From SZAS-79 sp965279075 (GTDB lineage: Bacteria > Pseudomonadota > Gammaproteobacteria > Burkholderiales > SG8-39), in contig CBDIHI010000010.1 in the NCBI GenBank assembly GCA_965279075.1, forward strand, positions 496,001-560,000: a stretch of DNA of 64,000 nucleotides. The letters run 5' to 3'. The stretch's first letter is position 1, and each line of letters begins with the position of its first letter. Shown piece after piece: positions 53,539-62,699 of this stretch. A program made the position numbers and the translations under genes. The notes under the pieces were generated by a model. The model saw only the letters and a program-made list of their open reading frames with translations. It was not told where the DNA came from and did not search any database.

Positions 53539-54999
53539 ATGCGCGTGATCCAACGGGCGCTCACTTTCGACGACGTTCTGCTCCTCCCCGCCCACTCGCG
53601 CGTCCTGCCGCGCGACGTTTCCCTGAAGACACGGCTGACCCGCAAGCTCAGCCTGAACATCCCGCTGATTTCCGCAGCGATGGACACCGTGACCGAAGCG
53701 CGCCTCGCGATCGCCATCGCACAGGAAGGCGGCATCGGCATCATCCACAAGAACCTCAGCCCCGAGGGCCAGGCCGCGGAGGCCGCCAAGGTCAAGCGCT
53801 TCGAATCCGGGGTTTTGCGCGACCCGGTCACCGTCGCGCCCGACATCACCGTCCGCGAACTACTTGCGCTGACCCAGCAATACCGGGTTTCGGGGTTCCC
53901 GGTCGTGGAGAAGGGCAAGGTCGTGGGCATGGTCACCAACCGCGACTACCGCTTCGAGACCAACCTCGACGCCCCCGTCAGCTCGATCATGACCCCCAAG
54001 GAAAGGCTGATCTACGTGACCGAAAAGGCCAGCCCCGAGGAGGCGCGGGCGCTGCTGCACAAGCACAGGCTGGAGCGCGTGCTCGTCGTCAACGAGTCAT
54101 TCAAGCTGCGCGGGCTGATCACCGTCAAGGACATCCTCAAGTCCACCGAACACCCGAACGCCTGCAAGGACGAGCAGGGCAAGCTGCGCGTCGGCGCCGC
54201 GGTCGGCGTGGGCGAAGGCACGGAAGACCGGGTCGATCGCCTCGTTGAGGCCGGCGTCGATGTCATCGTGGTCGACACCGCGCACGGCCATGCGCAGGGT
54301 GTGCTGGACCGCGTCGAGTGGATCAAGAAGCGCCACCCGAAGATGCAGGTCATCGGCGGCAACGTCGCTACCACCACCGGCGCCAAGGCACTCGTCGACG
54401 TCGGCGCCGACGGGGTCAAGGTCGGCATCGGTCCCGGGTCGATCTGCACCACGCGCGTGGTCGCGGGCGTCGGCGTACCGCAGATCACGGCCATCGACAA
54501 CGTGAGGCAGGCCCTCGAAAGCCAAGGCGTGCCGTTCATCGCCGACGGCGGGGTGCGCTACTCCGGCGACGTGGCCAAGGCGATCGCCGCCGGCGCCACG
54601 GCCGTCATGATGGGCAGCGTGTTCGCAGGCACCGAGGAAGCGCCCGGCGAGACGATCCTGTACCAGGGCCGTTCGTACAAGGCCTACCGCGGCATGGGTT
54701 CGCTCGGCGCGATGCAGGACGGCGCGGCGGACCGCTACTTCCAGGACCCAACCAACAACGTCGACAAGCTCGTGCCCGAAGGCATCGAAGGCCGTGTGCC
54801 TTACAAAGGCAGCGTGCTCAGCATCCTCTACCAGCTGGTCGGGGGCCTGCGCGCAAGCATGGGCTACTGTGGCTGCGCCACGATCGACGAAATGCGCACC
54901 AAGGCGGAATTCGTCGAGATCACGTCGGCCGGCATGCGCGAGTCGCACGTCCACGACGTGCAGATCGTCAAAGAGGCGCCCAACTATCGTGTGGAGTAA
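53539..54999 (+). CDS. guaB: IMP dehydrogenase
   Basis: GuaB oxidises IMP to XMP, the committed step to GMP. The 486-residue protein has the TIM barrel interrupted by a pair of CBS domains (about residues 93-205). The catalytic Cys is residue 303 in GPGSICTTRVVAG, and the flap region reads AYRGMGSLGAM. It is followed after 4 nt by guaA, which uses its product. A TATAAT lies just upstream. Confidence 0.98.
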   Translation: MRVIQRALTFDDVLLLPAHSRVLPRDVSLKTRLTRKLSLNIPLISAAMDTVTEARLAIAIAQEGGIGIIHKNLSPEGQAAEAAKVKRFESGVLRDPVTVAPDITVRELLALTQQYRVSGFPVVEKGKVVGMVTNRDYRFETNLDAPVSSIMTPKERLIYVTEKASPEEARALLHKHRLERVLVVNESFKLRGLITVKDILKSTEHPNACKDEQGKLRVGAAVGVGEGTEDRVDRLVEAGVDVIVVDTAHGHAQGVLDRVEWIKKRHPKMQVIGGNVATTTGAKALVDVGADGVKVGIGPGSICTTRVVAGVGVPQITAIDNVRQALESQGVPFIADGGVRYSGDVAKAIAAGATAVMMGSVFAGTEEAPGETILYQGRSYKAYRGMGSLGAMQDGAADRYFQDPTNNVDKLVPEGIEGRVPYKGSVLSILYQLVGGLRASMGYCGCATIDEMRTKAEFVEITSAGMRESHVHDVQIVKEAPNYRVE

Positions 55000-55003
55000 G
55001 TAG

Positions 55004-56587
55004 TTGGCGCACGACAGGATCCTCATCCTAGATTTCGGCTCGCAGGTCACGCAGCTGATCGCGCGCCGCGTGCGCGAGGCCGGCGTCTATTGCGAGCTGC
55101 ATCCCTGCGACGTCTCCGACGAGTTCGTGCGCAATTTCGGCGCGAGGGGCGTCATCCTTTCCGGCAGCCACGCCAGCACCTACGAGGCGCACGACCTGCG
55201 CGCGCCCAAGGCGGTGTTCGAGCTCGGCGTGCCGGTGCTCGGCATCTGCTACGGCATGTTTACGATGGCCGTGCAGCTCGAAGGCCAGGTGGAGGCCAGC
55301 GATCTTCGCGAGTTCGGCTATGCGGAAGTCCGCGCGCGCGGCCACACGAAGCTCTTCGACGGCATCCAGGACTTTGCCACGCCCGAGGGCCACGGCATGC
55401 TCAAGGTCTGGATGAGCCACGGCGACAAGGTCACCGCGATGCCGCCGGGGTTCAAGCTGATGGCCTCGACCGAGTCGTGCCCGATCGCCGGCATGGCCGA
55501 CGAAACCCGCAAGTACTATGGCGTGCAGTTCCACCCCGAAGTGACGCACACGAAGCAGGGCAAGGCGATCCTCAACCGTTTCGTGCACGACATCTGCGGC
55601 TGCGGCTCAGACTGGAACATGCCCGACTACGTCAGCGAAGCGGTGGCGCGGATCCGCGAGCAGGTCGGGGCGGAGGAAGTCATCCTCGGACTCTCGGGGG
55701 GCGTCGATTCCTCGGTGGCCGCCGCGCTGATCCACAAGGCGATCGGCAAGCAGCTCACCTGCGTGTTCGTCGACCACGGCCTCCTGCGCCTCAACGAGGC
55801 GGAGCAGGTGATGGACACGTTCGCGAAGCACCTCGGCGTCAAGGTCATTCACGTCGAGGCCACTGCGCAGTTCATGGGCAAGCTCGCGGGTGTGTCGGAT
55901 CCCGAAGCCAAGCGCAAGGTCATCGGCAAGGAATTCGTCGAGGTCTTCCAGGCGGAGTCGGGCAAGATCAGGAATGCCAAGTGGCTCGCGCAGGGGACGA
56001 TCTACCCGGACGTCATCGAGTCCGCCGGCACCAAGACCGGGAAGGCCACCACGATCAAGTCGCACCACAATGTGGGCGGCCTGCCGGATACGCTGCACCT
56101 GAAGCTGCTGGAACCCCTGCGCGAGTTGTTCAAGGACGAAGTGCGGGCACTGGGGCTTGCGCTGGGGTTGCCGCGGCAGATGGTCTTCCGCCACCCGTTC
56201 CCGGGGCCCGGCCTTGGCGTGCGGATCCTCGGGGAGGTGAAGAAGGAATTCGCCGACCTGCTGCGTCGCGCGGATGCGATCTTCATCGAGGAACTCTGGA
56301 ACACCATGGATACGGACGGCGTGTCCTGGTACGACAAGACCGCACAGGCCTTCGCCGTGTTCCTGCCGGTGAAGTCGGTCGGGGTCATGGGCGACGGGCG
56401 TACTTACGAATATGTCGTGGCGCTGCGCGCCGTGCAGACCTCGGACTTCATGACCGCCGACTGGGCGCCTCTGCCGCATGAGTTGCTGGCTCGCGTGTCG
56501 AGCCGGATCATCAACGAGGTTCGCGGGATCAACCGCGTGGCCTACGACATTTCGTCCAAGCCGCCTGCCACGATCGAGTGGGAGTAG
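55004..56587 (+). CDS. guaA: GMP synthase (glutamine-hydrolysing)
   Basis: GuaA aminates XMP to GMP, using glutamine. The 527-residue protein has an N-terminal class I amidotransferase with nucleophile Cys82 in VLGICYGMF and the HPEVTHT His/Glu dyad, an ATP-pyrophosphatase domain with PP-loop SGGVDSS at 231-237, and the C-terminal dimerisation domain ending INRVAYDISSKPPATIEWE. The start is TTG at 55004 with GGAG about 8 nt upstream. The 118 nt after its stop hold no gene or clear terminator before the convergent tpsA stop. Confidence 0.97.
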   Translation: MAHDRILILDFGSQVTQLIARRVREAGVYCELHPCDVSDEFVRNFGARGVILSGSHASTYEAHDLRAPKAVFELGVPVLGICYGMFTMAVQLEGQVEASDLREFGYAEVRARGHTKLFDGIQDFATPEGHGMLKVWMSHGDKVTAMPPGFKLMASTESCPIAGMADETRKYYGVQFHPEVTHTKQGKAILNRFVHDICGCGSDWNMPDYVSEAVARIREQVGAEEVILGLSGGVDSSVAAALIHKAIGKQLTCVFVDHGLLRLNEAEQVMDTFAKHLGVKVIHVEATAQFMGKLAGVSDPEAKRKVIGKEFVEVFQAESGKIRNAKWLAQGTIYPDVIESAGTKTGKATTIKSHHNVGGLPDTLHLKLLEPLRELFKDEVRALGLALGLPRQMVFRHPFPGPGLGVRILGEVKKEFADLLRRADAIFIEELWNTMDTDGVSWYDKTAQAFAVFLPVKSVGVMGDGRTYEYVVALRAVQTSDFMTADWAPLPHELLARVSSRIINEVRGINRVAYDISSKPPATIEWE

Positions 56588-56705
56588 GAGGGCTGCGCTA
56601 GTCGGCCTTGCTTCCGGAAATACCCGAATTCGCGCGCCGCGCCTACCTCGGCAACAGCAAAAGCCTGCTGGTTACTTCGCTAGTGTTCCGCGCCACCGCT
56701 CCGAA

Positions 56706-59700
56706 TCAAAAAAAGCCTCTTGGACGAGTGGGAGCCTGCCGAGGCGAATCGGCTGCCTCTGGCTGAGCGCCGTTTACTTTCAAGTCCAAGTGGGTGGTTG
56801 CTTGACGGCCTCGCTCATCCCTGGCAGTAACTTCTATAGCGATTTGCGTATTTGCTCCTGGCGGCGGTTGTCCAGAAAAAGTACCGGTAGCAGGGTCGAA
56901 CTTTAACCAAGCTGGTAAGGGTTGGCCATTGGACTGTCTGGCTCCCAGGGTAATCCTTGCTGCTGGATCGCTGCTTGTGAAAGTACTAGGGGGTAGCCCG
57001 AATGACACCACACTCCCCCCGCTAACTGTGAAATCGCCTATGTCGGGGACAGACCTAAGAACTGCCCCCGTCGCGGCCCCAGAACCCGAAAACGCTCCTG
57101 AGCTCCCCTGGGGCGTGGGCGGTATAGACAACGCGATCGAATCGACAAAGAGTGTGTTCGTAACGGTCGGCAGGCTACGCGGCGCTGCGAATACCCCGAC
57201 CGGAACAAGCCCCAGAGGACCAACGACGATCGGCGGCGCATTCGTCTGGTTGGTACTTTCGTCGCCGGCCCCAGTCGAAGTACTCGTATCCTGGCGGGTG
57301 GCGACGATCGTCGTGACTTCGGTGGTCTGGGTGGTGGGTGTCGGCGTGGGCGTCGGCGTTGGTGTCGGCGTCGGTTCAGGCGCGACGGCAGCGGTAACGT
57401 TGGCCAGCACCACCTTGTTGGCGAGGCTGTAGTTCCCCGAGAGTCCGCCGTTGTTGCCGTTTGCGAGGTTGTAGGCCACCGTCACGTTCTTGCCATTGCC
57501 TACTGCGGCAGTGTCGAAGTTGGCGCTGGCAACGCTGGAGGTTACGGTTTCCGTGTTGACGAAACCCGCCAGCGTCCCCGCCTGGGCGTTCGTCACGGTC
57601 GCTGTCGTCGCTCCGTCGAAAGGCTTGTTGGCCACCACCGGATCGGTGATCGTCAGGGCAACCTTGGTGATCGAGGCCCCGTTGAGGGTCGCCGGGGCGG
57701 TCAGCGTGTAGTTGCCCGCGTCCACGCCGCCAAGCGCGAGCGTACCTGCCGTGACCTGGGTAGCGCCGACGTCCTTGGTGTCGAACTTCATGGATCCGGT
57801 CAAAGAGACGTCATCGCCCGTGTAGGGCTTGCCCGCCGTGGCGCCGCCTGCGGCTTCGGTCGCCAGCAGGGCCCACCCGGTCGTGGTATCAGAACCGTTG
57901 TACGGGCGGGTGATCACCACGCCGGCGGTATTGACCGTGAGCGCCTTGGCGGTGATGGTGGCCGTGCCGTTGACGAAGCTGACGTCGTAGCCATTCTGGT
58001 CCGTGACGTCGTTCGAGGCCGGACCAGTGCCGGTGATCGTCTTGACGCCTACCGTCTTGTCTCCGGTGAAGGTGCCGCCCAGCGTCACGACCGCGGTGGT
58101 GAGCTTGCCGCCGTCAGGCGCCGAAATCGAGAGCGCCGAGGTCCCGGTGACAGGGGTCGCATCGTAGACCTTGCTCGTCGTGGCCGAGTAGGCATAGACG
58201 AATAGCGGCGTGAGGAAGCTCCGCAGTAGCGGATAGCTCTGGTCCTCGGTGATCTTCCAGGTGTTGGTGAAGTCCCAGGTGCCGCCACCGAGCGCGGCGT
58301 AGGTGCCCTGCTTCTTCAGATTGGCCGCGGTGTCGCCGGTGCCGCCCCCTGGGCTCGCCGCCTGGCCCGACGAGTCCGTATCCCAGATGGCGTCGATGAT
58401 GTTCGGACCGGCCGGGAAGGGCCCCAAGGCCGCACCGATCAGGCCGCCGCCGCCGGTGACGAGTCCACGTGAATAGACGGCCTGAATCGTTCCGCCCGGG
58501 CCGACGTAGCCGACCAGCCCTCCCACGTCCTGCACGCCGTTGACGGACCCGGATGCGTAACTCGAAAAGATGGAACCAGCGGTATTGACGCCCACCAGGC
58601 CGCCGATACCCCCGTCCATGCCCATGCCCGCCGCCTGGACGCCGCCAGTGGCGGTGACGTTCACTGCGCTATACGCGCGCTCGATCCGACCTTCGTTGAA
58701 ACCGGCGAGGCCGCCGATGGCGAGGATCGTGTCCGCGCCGTTGGTGGACCCCGTGATGGTTCCGGTAGCGTATGTGTCCGAGACCGTTGCGTTGGTGGCG
58801 ACTTTGCCGGCTACCGCGCCGACGTACTGGCGGCCCTTCAGGTCCACCGAGGTCAGGCCTAGGTTCTGCACCTTGCCGTTGGTGCTGAGCTCAGCGAAGA
58901 GGCCCACGTACTCAGCGCTTTCGTTGCTGGTCTTCATGCCGGTGAGCTTGTTACGCAGGCCCTCAAAGGTGCCGGTGAAGCCGGCGCCGCTCGCACCGAG
59001 AGGCGTCCAATCGCCGCCGCTCAGGTCGATGTCGGCGCCCAGGGCGACCTTGGCGCCCAGTCCGATTCCCTCCAGCGCCCCCCTGGTCTTCACCACCGTA
59101 TAGTCGTCCACCGCGCCGTCGTTGCTGTACTTGGTGCTGAAGTTGTTGCCGGCAGGCAGGGTCACCACCGCGCTCACGGTGTAGGACCCTGTCGGGGTGT
59201 TGGCTGCGGTGTCGCTCTGGCCGTAGGCGAGCGCAAGGCTGCCGGTTGTCGCAGTGAGGGGCGCATTGATGCGGACGTCACGCCAGGCGGAGAGGGTCAG
59301 CTTGTTGGCGCCGGTCCAGCTCACTTCCTGATTGACCAGGATGTCGCCGTTGCCTGCGGCATTGCCCGTGCCGGTGCAGGTCACGCCGGTGCAGGTTACG
59401 CCTGCATTGGCCGTTTCGATCGTCACGTTGCCCAAGTCGAGAGCAGTCCCCAGCGCCGTGCCGGAGATGTCGCCGCCGGTGGGGGCGATCGTGAAGTCGA
59501 ACGGGTCGAGCAGCCACCGGCCGCTGCGGCCGTTCGAAGCCGTGGTGTCCACGCGAGCGCCGTCGGCGATCGCGAGGCGGTGGGCGCTGGTTTCGATGAA
59601 GCCGCCGTCGCCGGAGGCGCTGCCGCCGCGGGCCTGGAGGCTGCCGGAGACATCCGTGCGGCTCCCCGCATTGGACAGGTCGGCAAGCAGGACGATGTTT

Positions 59701-60647
59701 CCGCCCCGGCCGTTCGCGCCGGCGTTGGCGGTGATCGTGCCGCTGTTGTCGACATTCGAGCTCGCCACGAGGCGCACCGAGCCGCCGTCGGCGACCAGGC
59801 CATCGGCTTCGATGAGGCCGCTGTTCACCGCGCGGCCCTTCAGCTGGCTGGCCGACCAGGCAGAAAGGATGACCTGTCCATCGGGCGCCCGCACCAGCTG
59901 GCGGTTTTCCACCAGCGTGTCGATATCCGCCTTTTCAACCTGCACGCTGACCAGACTCTGGCCGGTGATGCCCAGGGTCACGGTTTCGCCGGCTGCAAGC
60001 GCCGCGACGCCCGAGCGGGCGACGATCACGCCTTCGTTGCGCACTTCCGGCGCGAGCAGGGCCACGTACTTGCCATACAGCTCGCCCTGGTTCACCACGC
60101 TGCCGGTTGCGCCGGTGCGATTGAAGACATAGTTCCCGGCAAGGAAGTCGCTGTTGCGGATGTCCAGCGTCGTGGCGACCAGGCCGCCCACGTCCACTCG
60201 CGCCCCCGGTCCGAAGAGCACGCCCGAGGGGTTGACCAGGAACACCTGGCCGTTGGCGGAAAGACTGCCGTAGATGGCAGAGGGATCGCTGCCGAGAACG
60301 CGGTTGAGCGCGACCGAACCCGCGCCAGGCTGCACGAAATTGACTGAAGCATTCGCACCGATGCTGAAGCTCTGCCAGTTGAGGATCGCGCGGTCGCTCG
60401 CCTGATTGATGGTCATCTGCGCGCCCGATTGCGAGACGGCCGCCTGGCCTGCGACCACTTGGCTGCCGGTGGGCAGGGTGGTCGGTGCCGGCGGGGCGGC
60501 AAGGGCCGCAGGAGCGAGCAGCGCGCCTGCGACCGCGGCGGCGATGCGGCGCAGTCGGCCGCGCTTGCCGCGCGACGCGGCGTTCTCCGAGGCGGCCATC
60601 CAGAGGCCGCGGGACTGGTTCCAGACGAGGCGGTGGGTCGTGTTCAT
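56706..60647 (-). CDS. Two-partner secretion exoprotein (TpsA, filamentous haemagglutinin N-terminal domain)
   Basis: A 1313-residue secreted protein. Its start MNTTHRLVWNQSRGLWMAAS is an extended signal peptide region, followed by a hydrophobic core and cleavage near residue 50 (ALA-APPA). Residues 55-320 form the TPS/haemagglutination domain (QVFLVNPSGVLFGPGARVDV). GLUG-type repeats span about 590-740 (IGGLAGFNEGRIERAYS). YDG/MBG-like modules span about 818-1090 (SKVYDATPVTG; PYNGSDTTTG; KPFDGATTAT), and a (PT)7 linker 1092-1105. A C-terminal Ig-like module follows (LPAWLKFDPATGTFSGQPP, about 1200-1293). The only two cysteines are C419 and C424. The partner transporter is encoded just upstream, with a 38-nt gap. 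Probable adhesin or surface matrix protein; the ligand is unknown. Confidence 0.88.
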   Translation of the reverse strand: MNTTHRLVWNQSRGLWMAASENAASRGKRGRLRRIAAAVAGALLAPAALAAPPAPTTLPTGSQVVAGQAAVSQSGAQMTINQASDRAILNWQSFSIGANASVNFVQPGAGSVALNRVLGSDPSAIYGSLSANGQVFLVNPSGVLFGPGARVDVGGLVATTLDIRNSDFLAGNYVFNRTGATGSVVNQGELYGKYVALLAPEVRNEGVIVARSGVAALAAGETVTLGITGQSLVSVQVEKADIDTLVENRQLVRAPDGQVILSAWSASQLKGRAVNSGLIEADGLVADGGSVRLVASSNVDNSGTITANAGANGRGGNIVLLADLSNAGSRTDVSGSLQARGGSASGDGGFIETSAHRLAIADGARVDTTASNGRSGRWLLDPFDFTIAPTGGDISGTALGTALDLGNVTIETANAGVTCTGVTCTGTGNAAGNGDILVNQEVSWTGANKLTLSAWRDVRINAPLTATTGSLALAYGQSDTAANTPTGSYTVSAVVTLPAGNNFSTKYSNDGAVDDYTVVKTRGALEGIGLGAKVALGADIDLSGGDWTPLGASGAGFTGTFEGLRNKLTGMKTSNESAEYVGLFAELSTNGKVQNLGLTSVDLKGRQYVGAVAGKVATNATVSDTYATGTITGSTNGADTILAIGGLAGFNEGRIERAYSAVNVTATGGVQAAGMGMDGGIGGLVGVNTAGSIFSSYASGSVNGVQDVGGLVGYVGPGGTIQAVYSRGLVTGGGGLIGAALGPFPAGPNIIDAIWDTDSSGQAASPGGGTGDTAANLKKQGTYAALGGGTWDFTNTWKITEDQSYPLLRSFLTPLFVYAYSATTSKVYDATPVTGTSALSISAPDGGKLTTAVVTLGGTFTGDKTVGVKTITGTGPASNDVTDQNGYDVSFVNGTATITAKALTVNTAGVVITRPYNGSDTTTGWALLATEAAGGATAGKPYTGDDVSLTGSMKFDTKDVGATQVTAGTLALGGVDAGNYTLTAPATLNGASITKVALTITDPVVANKPFDGATTATVTNAQAGTLAGFVNTETVTSSVASANFDTAAVGNGKNVTVAYNLANGNNGGLSGNYSLANKVVLANVTAAVAPEPTPTPTPTPTPTPTTQTTEVTTIVATRQDTSTSTGAGDESTNQTNAPPIVVGPLGLVPVGVFAAPRSLPTVTNTLFVDSIALSIPPTPQGSSGAFSGSGAATGAVLRSVPDIGDFTVSGGSVVSFGLPPSTFTSSDPAARITLGARQSNGQPLPAWLKFDPATGTFSGQPPPGANTQIAIEVTARDERGRQATTHLDLKVNGAQPEAADSPRQAPTRPRGFF
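57333..57374 (-). repeat. Hexanucleotide Pro-Thr repeat in tpsA
   Basis: Seven imperfect 6-nt units encode (Pro-Thr)7, residues 1092-1105, linking the YDG-like modules to the C-terminal part. Gain or loss of a unit keeps the frame, so it would change linker length and not switch the gene off. Confidence 0.85.
59371..59400 (-). repeat. 15-nt tandem duplication in tpsA that encodes its two cysteines
   Basis: CCGGTGCAGGTCACG (59371-59385) and CCGGTGCAGGTTACG (59386-59400) differ at one base. On the coding strand they give two copies of a five-residue unit, and so C419 and C424, the only cysteines in the exoprotein. Confidence 0.85.
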
Positions 60648-60685
60648 TCGCGTGTCCCTTGCAGGTGCGGCCGGCGGAGCCGGCG

Positions 60686-62434
60686 TCAGAAGCGGGCGTT
60701 GAGGCTGAGCCACAGGCGGGGGTTCCGCTTGCGGCCGTCGAAGTTCCGGTCGTTCACGTCCCGCCCGGGGTTGTCGCCGAGGGGTACGGCGAAGCTGCTG
60801 GAGACAACGGCATTCCTGGCCACTTTCCAGTCGGCGCCGACGCCGACGCCCGAGAGGGTGTAGTCGTTGGGGAGCCGCGGATTGGCGGCATTCCAGTTCG
60901 CCCACAGGCTGTGGTTCAGGCGCACCCGACCGGCATCCACGAAGGCCGTCGCGGTAATCGTGTCGCTCACCTTGCGGCTCAGGTTGAGGTTCAGCATCAG
61001 GCCTTCGTCGCCCGCAGCTTCGCCTACGGCGTAAGCGCGCACGCCATTGGGACCGCCGAGCACGAAACGTTCCGTCGAGTCCAGGTTCTTGCCGGCCCAC
61101 TGGCCGCGCAGGGACGCCGAGACCAGCCAATTCTTGTCGAGCGGCTGGTCGCGCGAGACGAAGAAGGACAGCTTGCTGAAGTTGCCTTGCACGTTTCGAG
61201 ACGCCAGATCTGCGGCGAGGGCGCCCGCATTGCGCTGGTCGATGCTGCCCGAGGTGACCGCACCGGAGAAAGTCAGGGCGCCGCCGCCCATCCATTCGTC
61301 GAACTGGAAGCCGCTCAGGCTCAGGCCGCCGACCTTGATGCGGCGGTTGCCGGTGTCGCCCGCGACAGTGCGGTCCTCGAGTTGCTTCTGGTCATAGGTG
61401 CCTGCGAGGACCAGCTTGAAACGCTCGGTGTGGATTAGAGGGTATTGCGCGGTGAGCCCGCCTGTGGTCGCGGTGCCACGCGCCTGGAGCGCGGCAAAGC
61501 TGGACTGGGTGACTTTATAGTCTAGGCTCGACACGTTCGCGCCGATCCGCAGACCACGGTCGCCTACGGCGATGCCGTAATCCATACGCAGGTAGGTCGC
61601 GCCATTGGAGACGTTCGCGAGGCCCGAGAGGGCGTCAAAGTAACCGAGTGGGTTGGAAAGCACGGCGCCCGCGCTGGCCTGAGCCTCGCCTGTGCCGCGC
61701 GATCCGTGGTTGTTGGCGGCGGCGGAGAATTTCGCGAGCGGCTGCTCGACGGCATCGACAACGATGTCCACTTCGCCTTCGTTCTTGCCACGTTGCAGTG
61801 ACGCGCTTGCCTTGACCCCGGGCTGGTCGTTCAACCGGCCAAGGCCTTCGGCGAGCCGCTGCGTGCTCATCGGCTCCCCCTTGGGCAGTTGCGCATCGAC
61901 GAAGCGCGTGATGCGATCGGTATTCAGCTTTTCGCCGCGTTTCTGGATCTGCACCTCGCCACGTCGCCCTTCGACGACGGTGATGGTGATCACGCCGTCT
62001 CGGATCTGCTGCGGCTGGAGGACCGCCGTCGCGTAGAGCCCCTTGGACTCGTAGTAATCCATGATCGTAGCGGCCGCGCCGGCCAGCTGGCGCCGGTTGA
62101 GTTCGCTGCCCACAAGGGAGGCGAGCTGGGCGAGAAGTTCCGATTCGGGGATCAGCTTGGCGCCGACGACGCGGAAAGCTTTCACCATGACGCGCGGGCC
62201 GTCCTGATCGGCACCAGGCGTCGCCGGTGCCGGCACGGCGCGCGGCTTCAGCGGTTCGGTGGCAGGCGGCTTGGGCTGGTCGCGCAGGATGCTGCCGGCG
62301 TCGGGTACGGCCTGTGCGCTGGCATGGGACGCGGCAAGTAGTACGAGGAGCCCGGCGAAGCCCGCAAGAATGGGCGCTGCCGCGCGACTTTTCCCTGCGG
62401 CGGGATGAACTCCCGCGGACACCTGACCCTGCAT
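60686..62434 (-). CDS. Two-partner secretion transporter (TpsB, ShlB/FhaC family)
   Basis: An outer membrane Omp85-superfamily transporter that exports the TpsA encoded next to it. The 582-residue precursor has a signal peptide (AGFAGLLVLLAASHASAQA, ending near residue 40), a Pro-rich plug-helix/linker region, two POTRA domains (about 80-230, starting VMVKAFRVVGAKLIPESEL) and a C-terminal 16-strand barrel. The barrel has the TpsB lid-loop motif FVLGGPNGVRAYAVGEAAGDEG and ends LWLSLNARF with terminal Phe. ATG 62434 is preceded by GGGGGAT at good spacing; a longer frame upstream is unsupported. It is the first gene of a tpsB-tpsA operon. Confidence 0.93.
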   Translation of the reverse strand: MQGQVSAGVHPAAGKSRAAAPILAGFAGLLVLLAASHASAQAVPDAGSILRDQPKPPATEPLKPRAVPAPATPGADQDGPRVMVKAFRVVGAKLIPESELLAQLASLVGSELNRRQLAGAAATIMDYYESKGLYATAVLQPQQIRDGVITITVVEGRRGEVQIQKRGEKLNTDRITRFVDAQLPKGEPMSTQRLAEGLGRLNDQPGVKASASLQRGKNEGEVDIVVDAVEQPLAKFSAAANNHGSRGTGEAQASAGAVLSNPLGYFDALSGLANVSNGATYLRMDYGIAVGDRGLRIGANVSSLDYKVTQSSFAALQARGTATTGGLTAQYPLIHTERFKLVLAGTYDQKQLEDRTVAGDTGNRRIKVGGLSLSGFQFDEWMGGGALTFSGAVTSGSIDQRNAGALAADLASRNVQGNFSKLSFFVSRDQPLDKNWLVSASLRGQWAGKNLDSTERFVLGGPNGVRAYAVGEAAGDEGLMLNLNLSRKVSDTITATAFVDAGRVRLNHSLWANWNAANPRLPNDYTLSGVGVGADWKVARNAVVSSSFAVPLGDNPGRDVNDRNFDGRKRNPRLWLSLNARF

Positions 62435-62528
62435 TCGTGCATCCCCCGAAAATTGTTCAGATACCAAGCCGCTCGGAAACGTGCAGCGAACGGCTATCAT
62501 TCTGCTGATTCTTGATTCGATAAACCCT

Positions 62529-62538
62529 CTCAATTGAG
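62529..62538. promoter_or_regulatory. Perfect palindrome in the tpsB leader (operator candidate)
   Basis: CTCAATTGAG lies 14-23 nt downstream of the putative tpsB -10 box. A dimeric regulator could bind here and block transcription. No regulator gene is adjacent. A 10-bp palindrome can occur by chance. Confidence 0.3.
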
Positions 62539-62551
62539 GACTTTTTTGCTC

Positions 62552-62579
62552 AGTATAAGTTGAATTTTGCGCATCACAA
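62552..62579 (-). promoter_or_regulatory. Promoter of the tpsB-tpsA operon
   Basis: Read on the minus strand: TTGTGA (complement of 62574-62579), 16-nt spacer, TATACT (complement of 62552-62557). It gives a leader of about 110 nt before the tpsB ATG. The surrounding 200 bases are markedly A+T-richer than the genes. Confidence 0.6.
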
Positions 62580-62655
62580 ACAGATTTCGCGAATGATTCC
62601 AACGGACTGTCAGCGGACATTACTGCGAAATCTTAGATTGTCAAAAATTGTGAAT

Positions 62656-62678
62656 CCGGCCGGCGCAATGCCGGCCGG
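62656..62678. other. Perfect 9-bp hairpin between tpsB promoter and the 2H gene
   Basis: CCGGCCGGC (62656-62664), loop GCAAT, GCCGGCCGG (62670-62678). It ends 22 nt before the ATG of the plus-strand gene and just ahead of its ribosome binding site. It has no T-run on the plus strand; on the minus strand an A/T-rich segment follows. It may insulate the two divergent units or fold in the leader. Confidence 0.6.
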
Positions 62679-62699
62679 TTGATAACAAGGGAGACCTCC

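Noticed and set aside
56588..56705. Intact gene or direct repeat of the guaA 3' end in the gap after guaA
   Set aside because: The frame there is short and without family resemblance, and I found no second copy of the guaA terminal sequence in the window.
57333..57374. Phase-variable tract in tpsA
   Set aside because: The units are 6 nt and imperfect; changes in number would stay in frame, so they would not switch expression.
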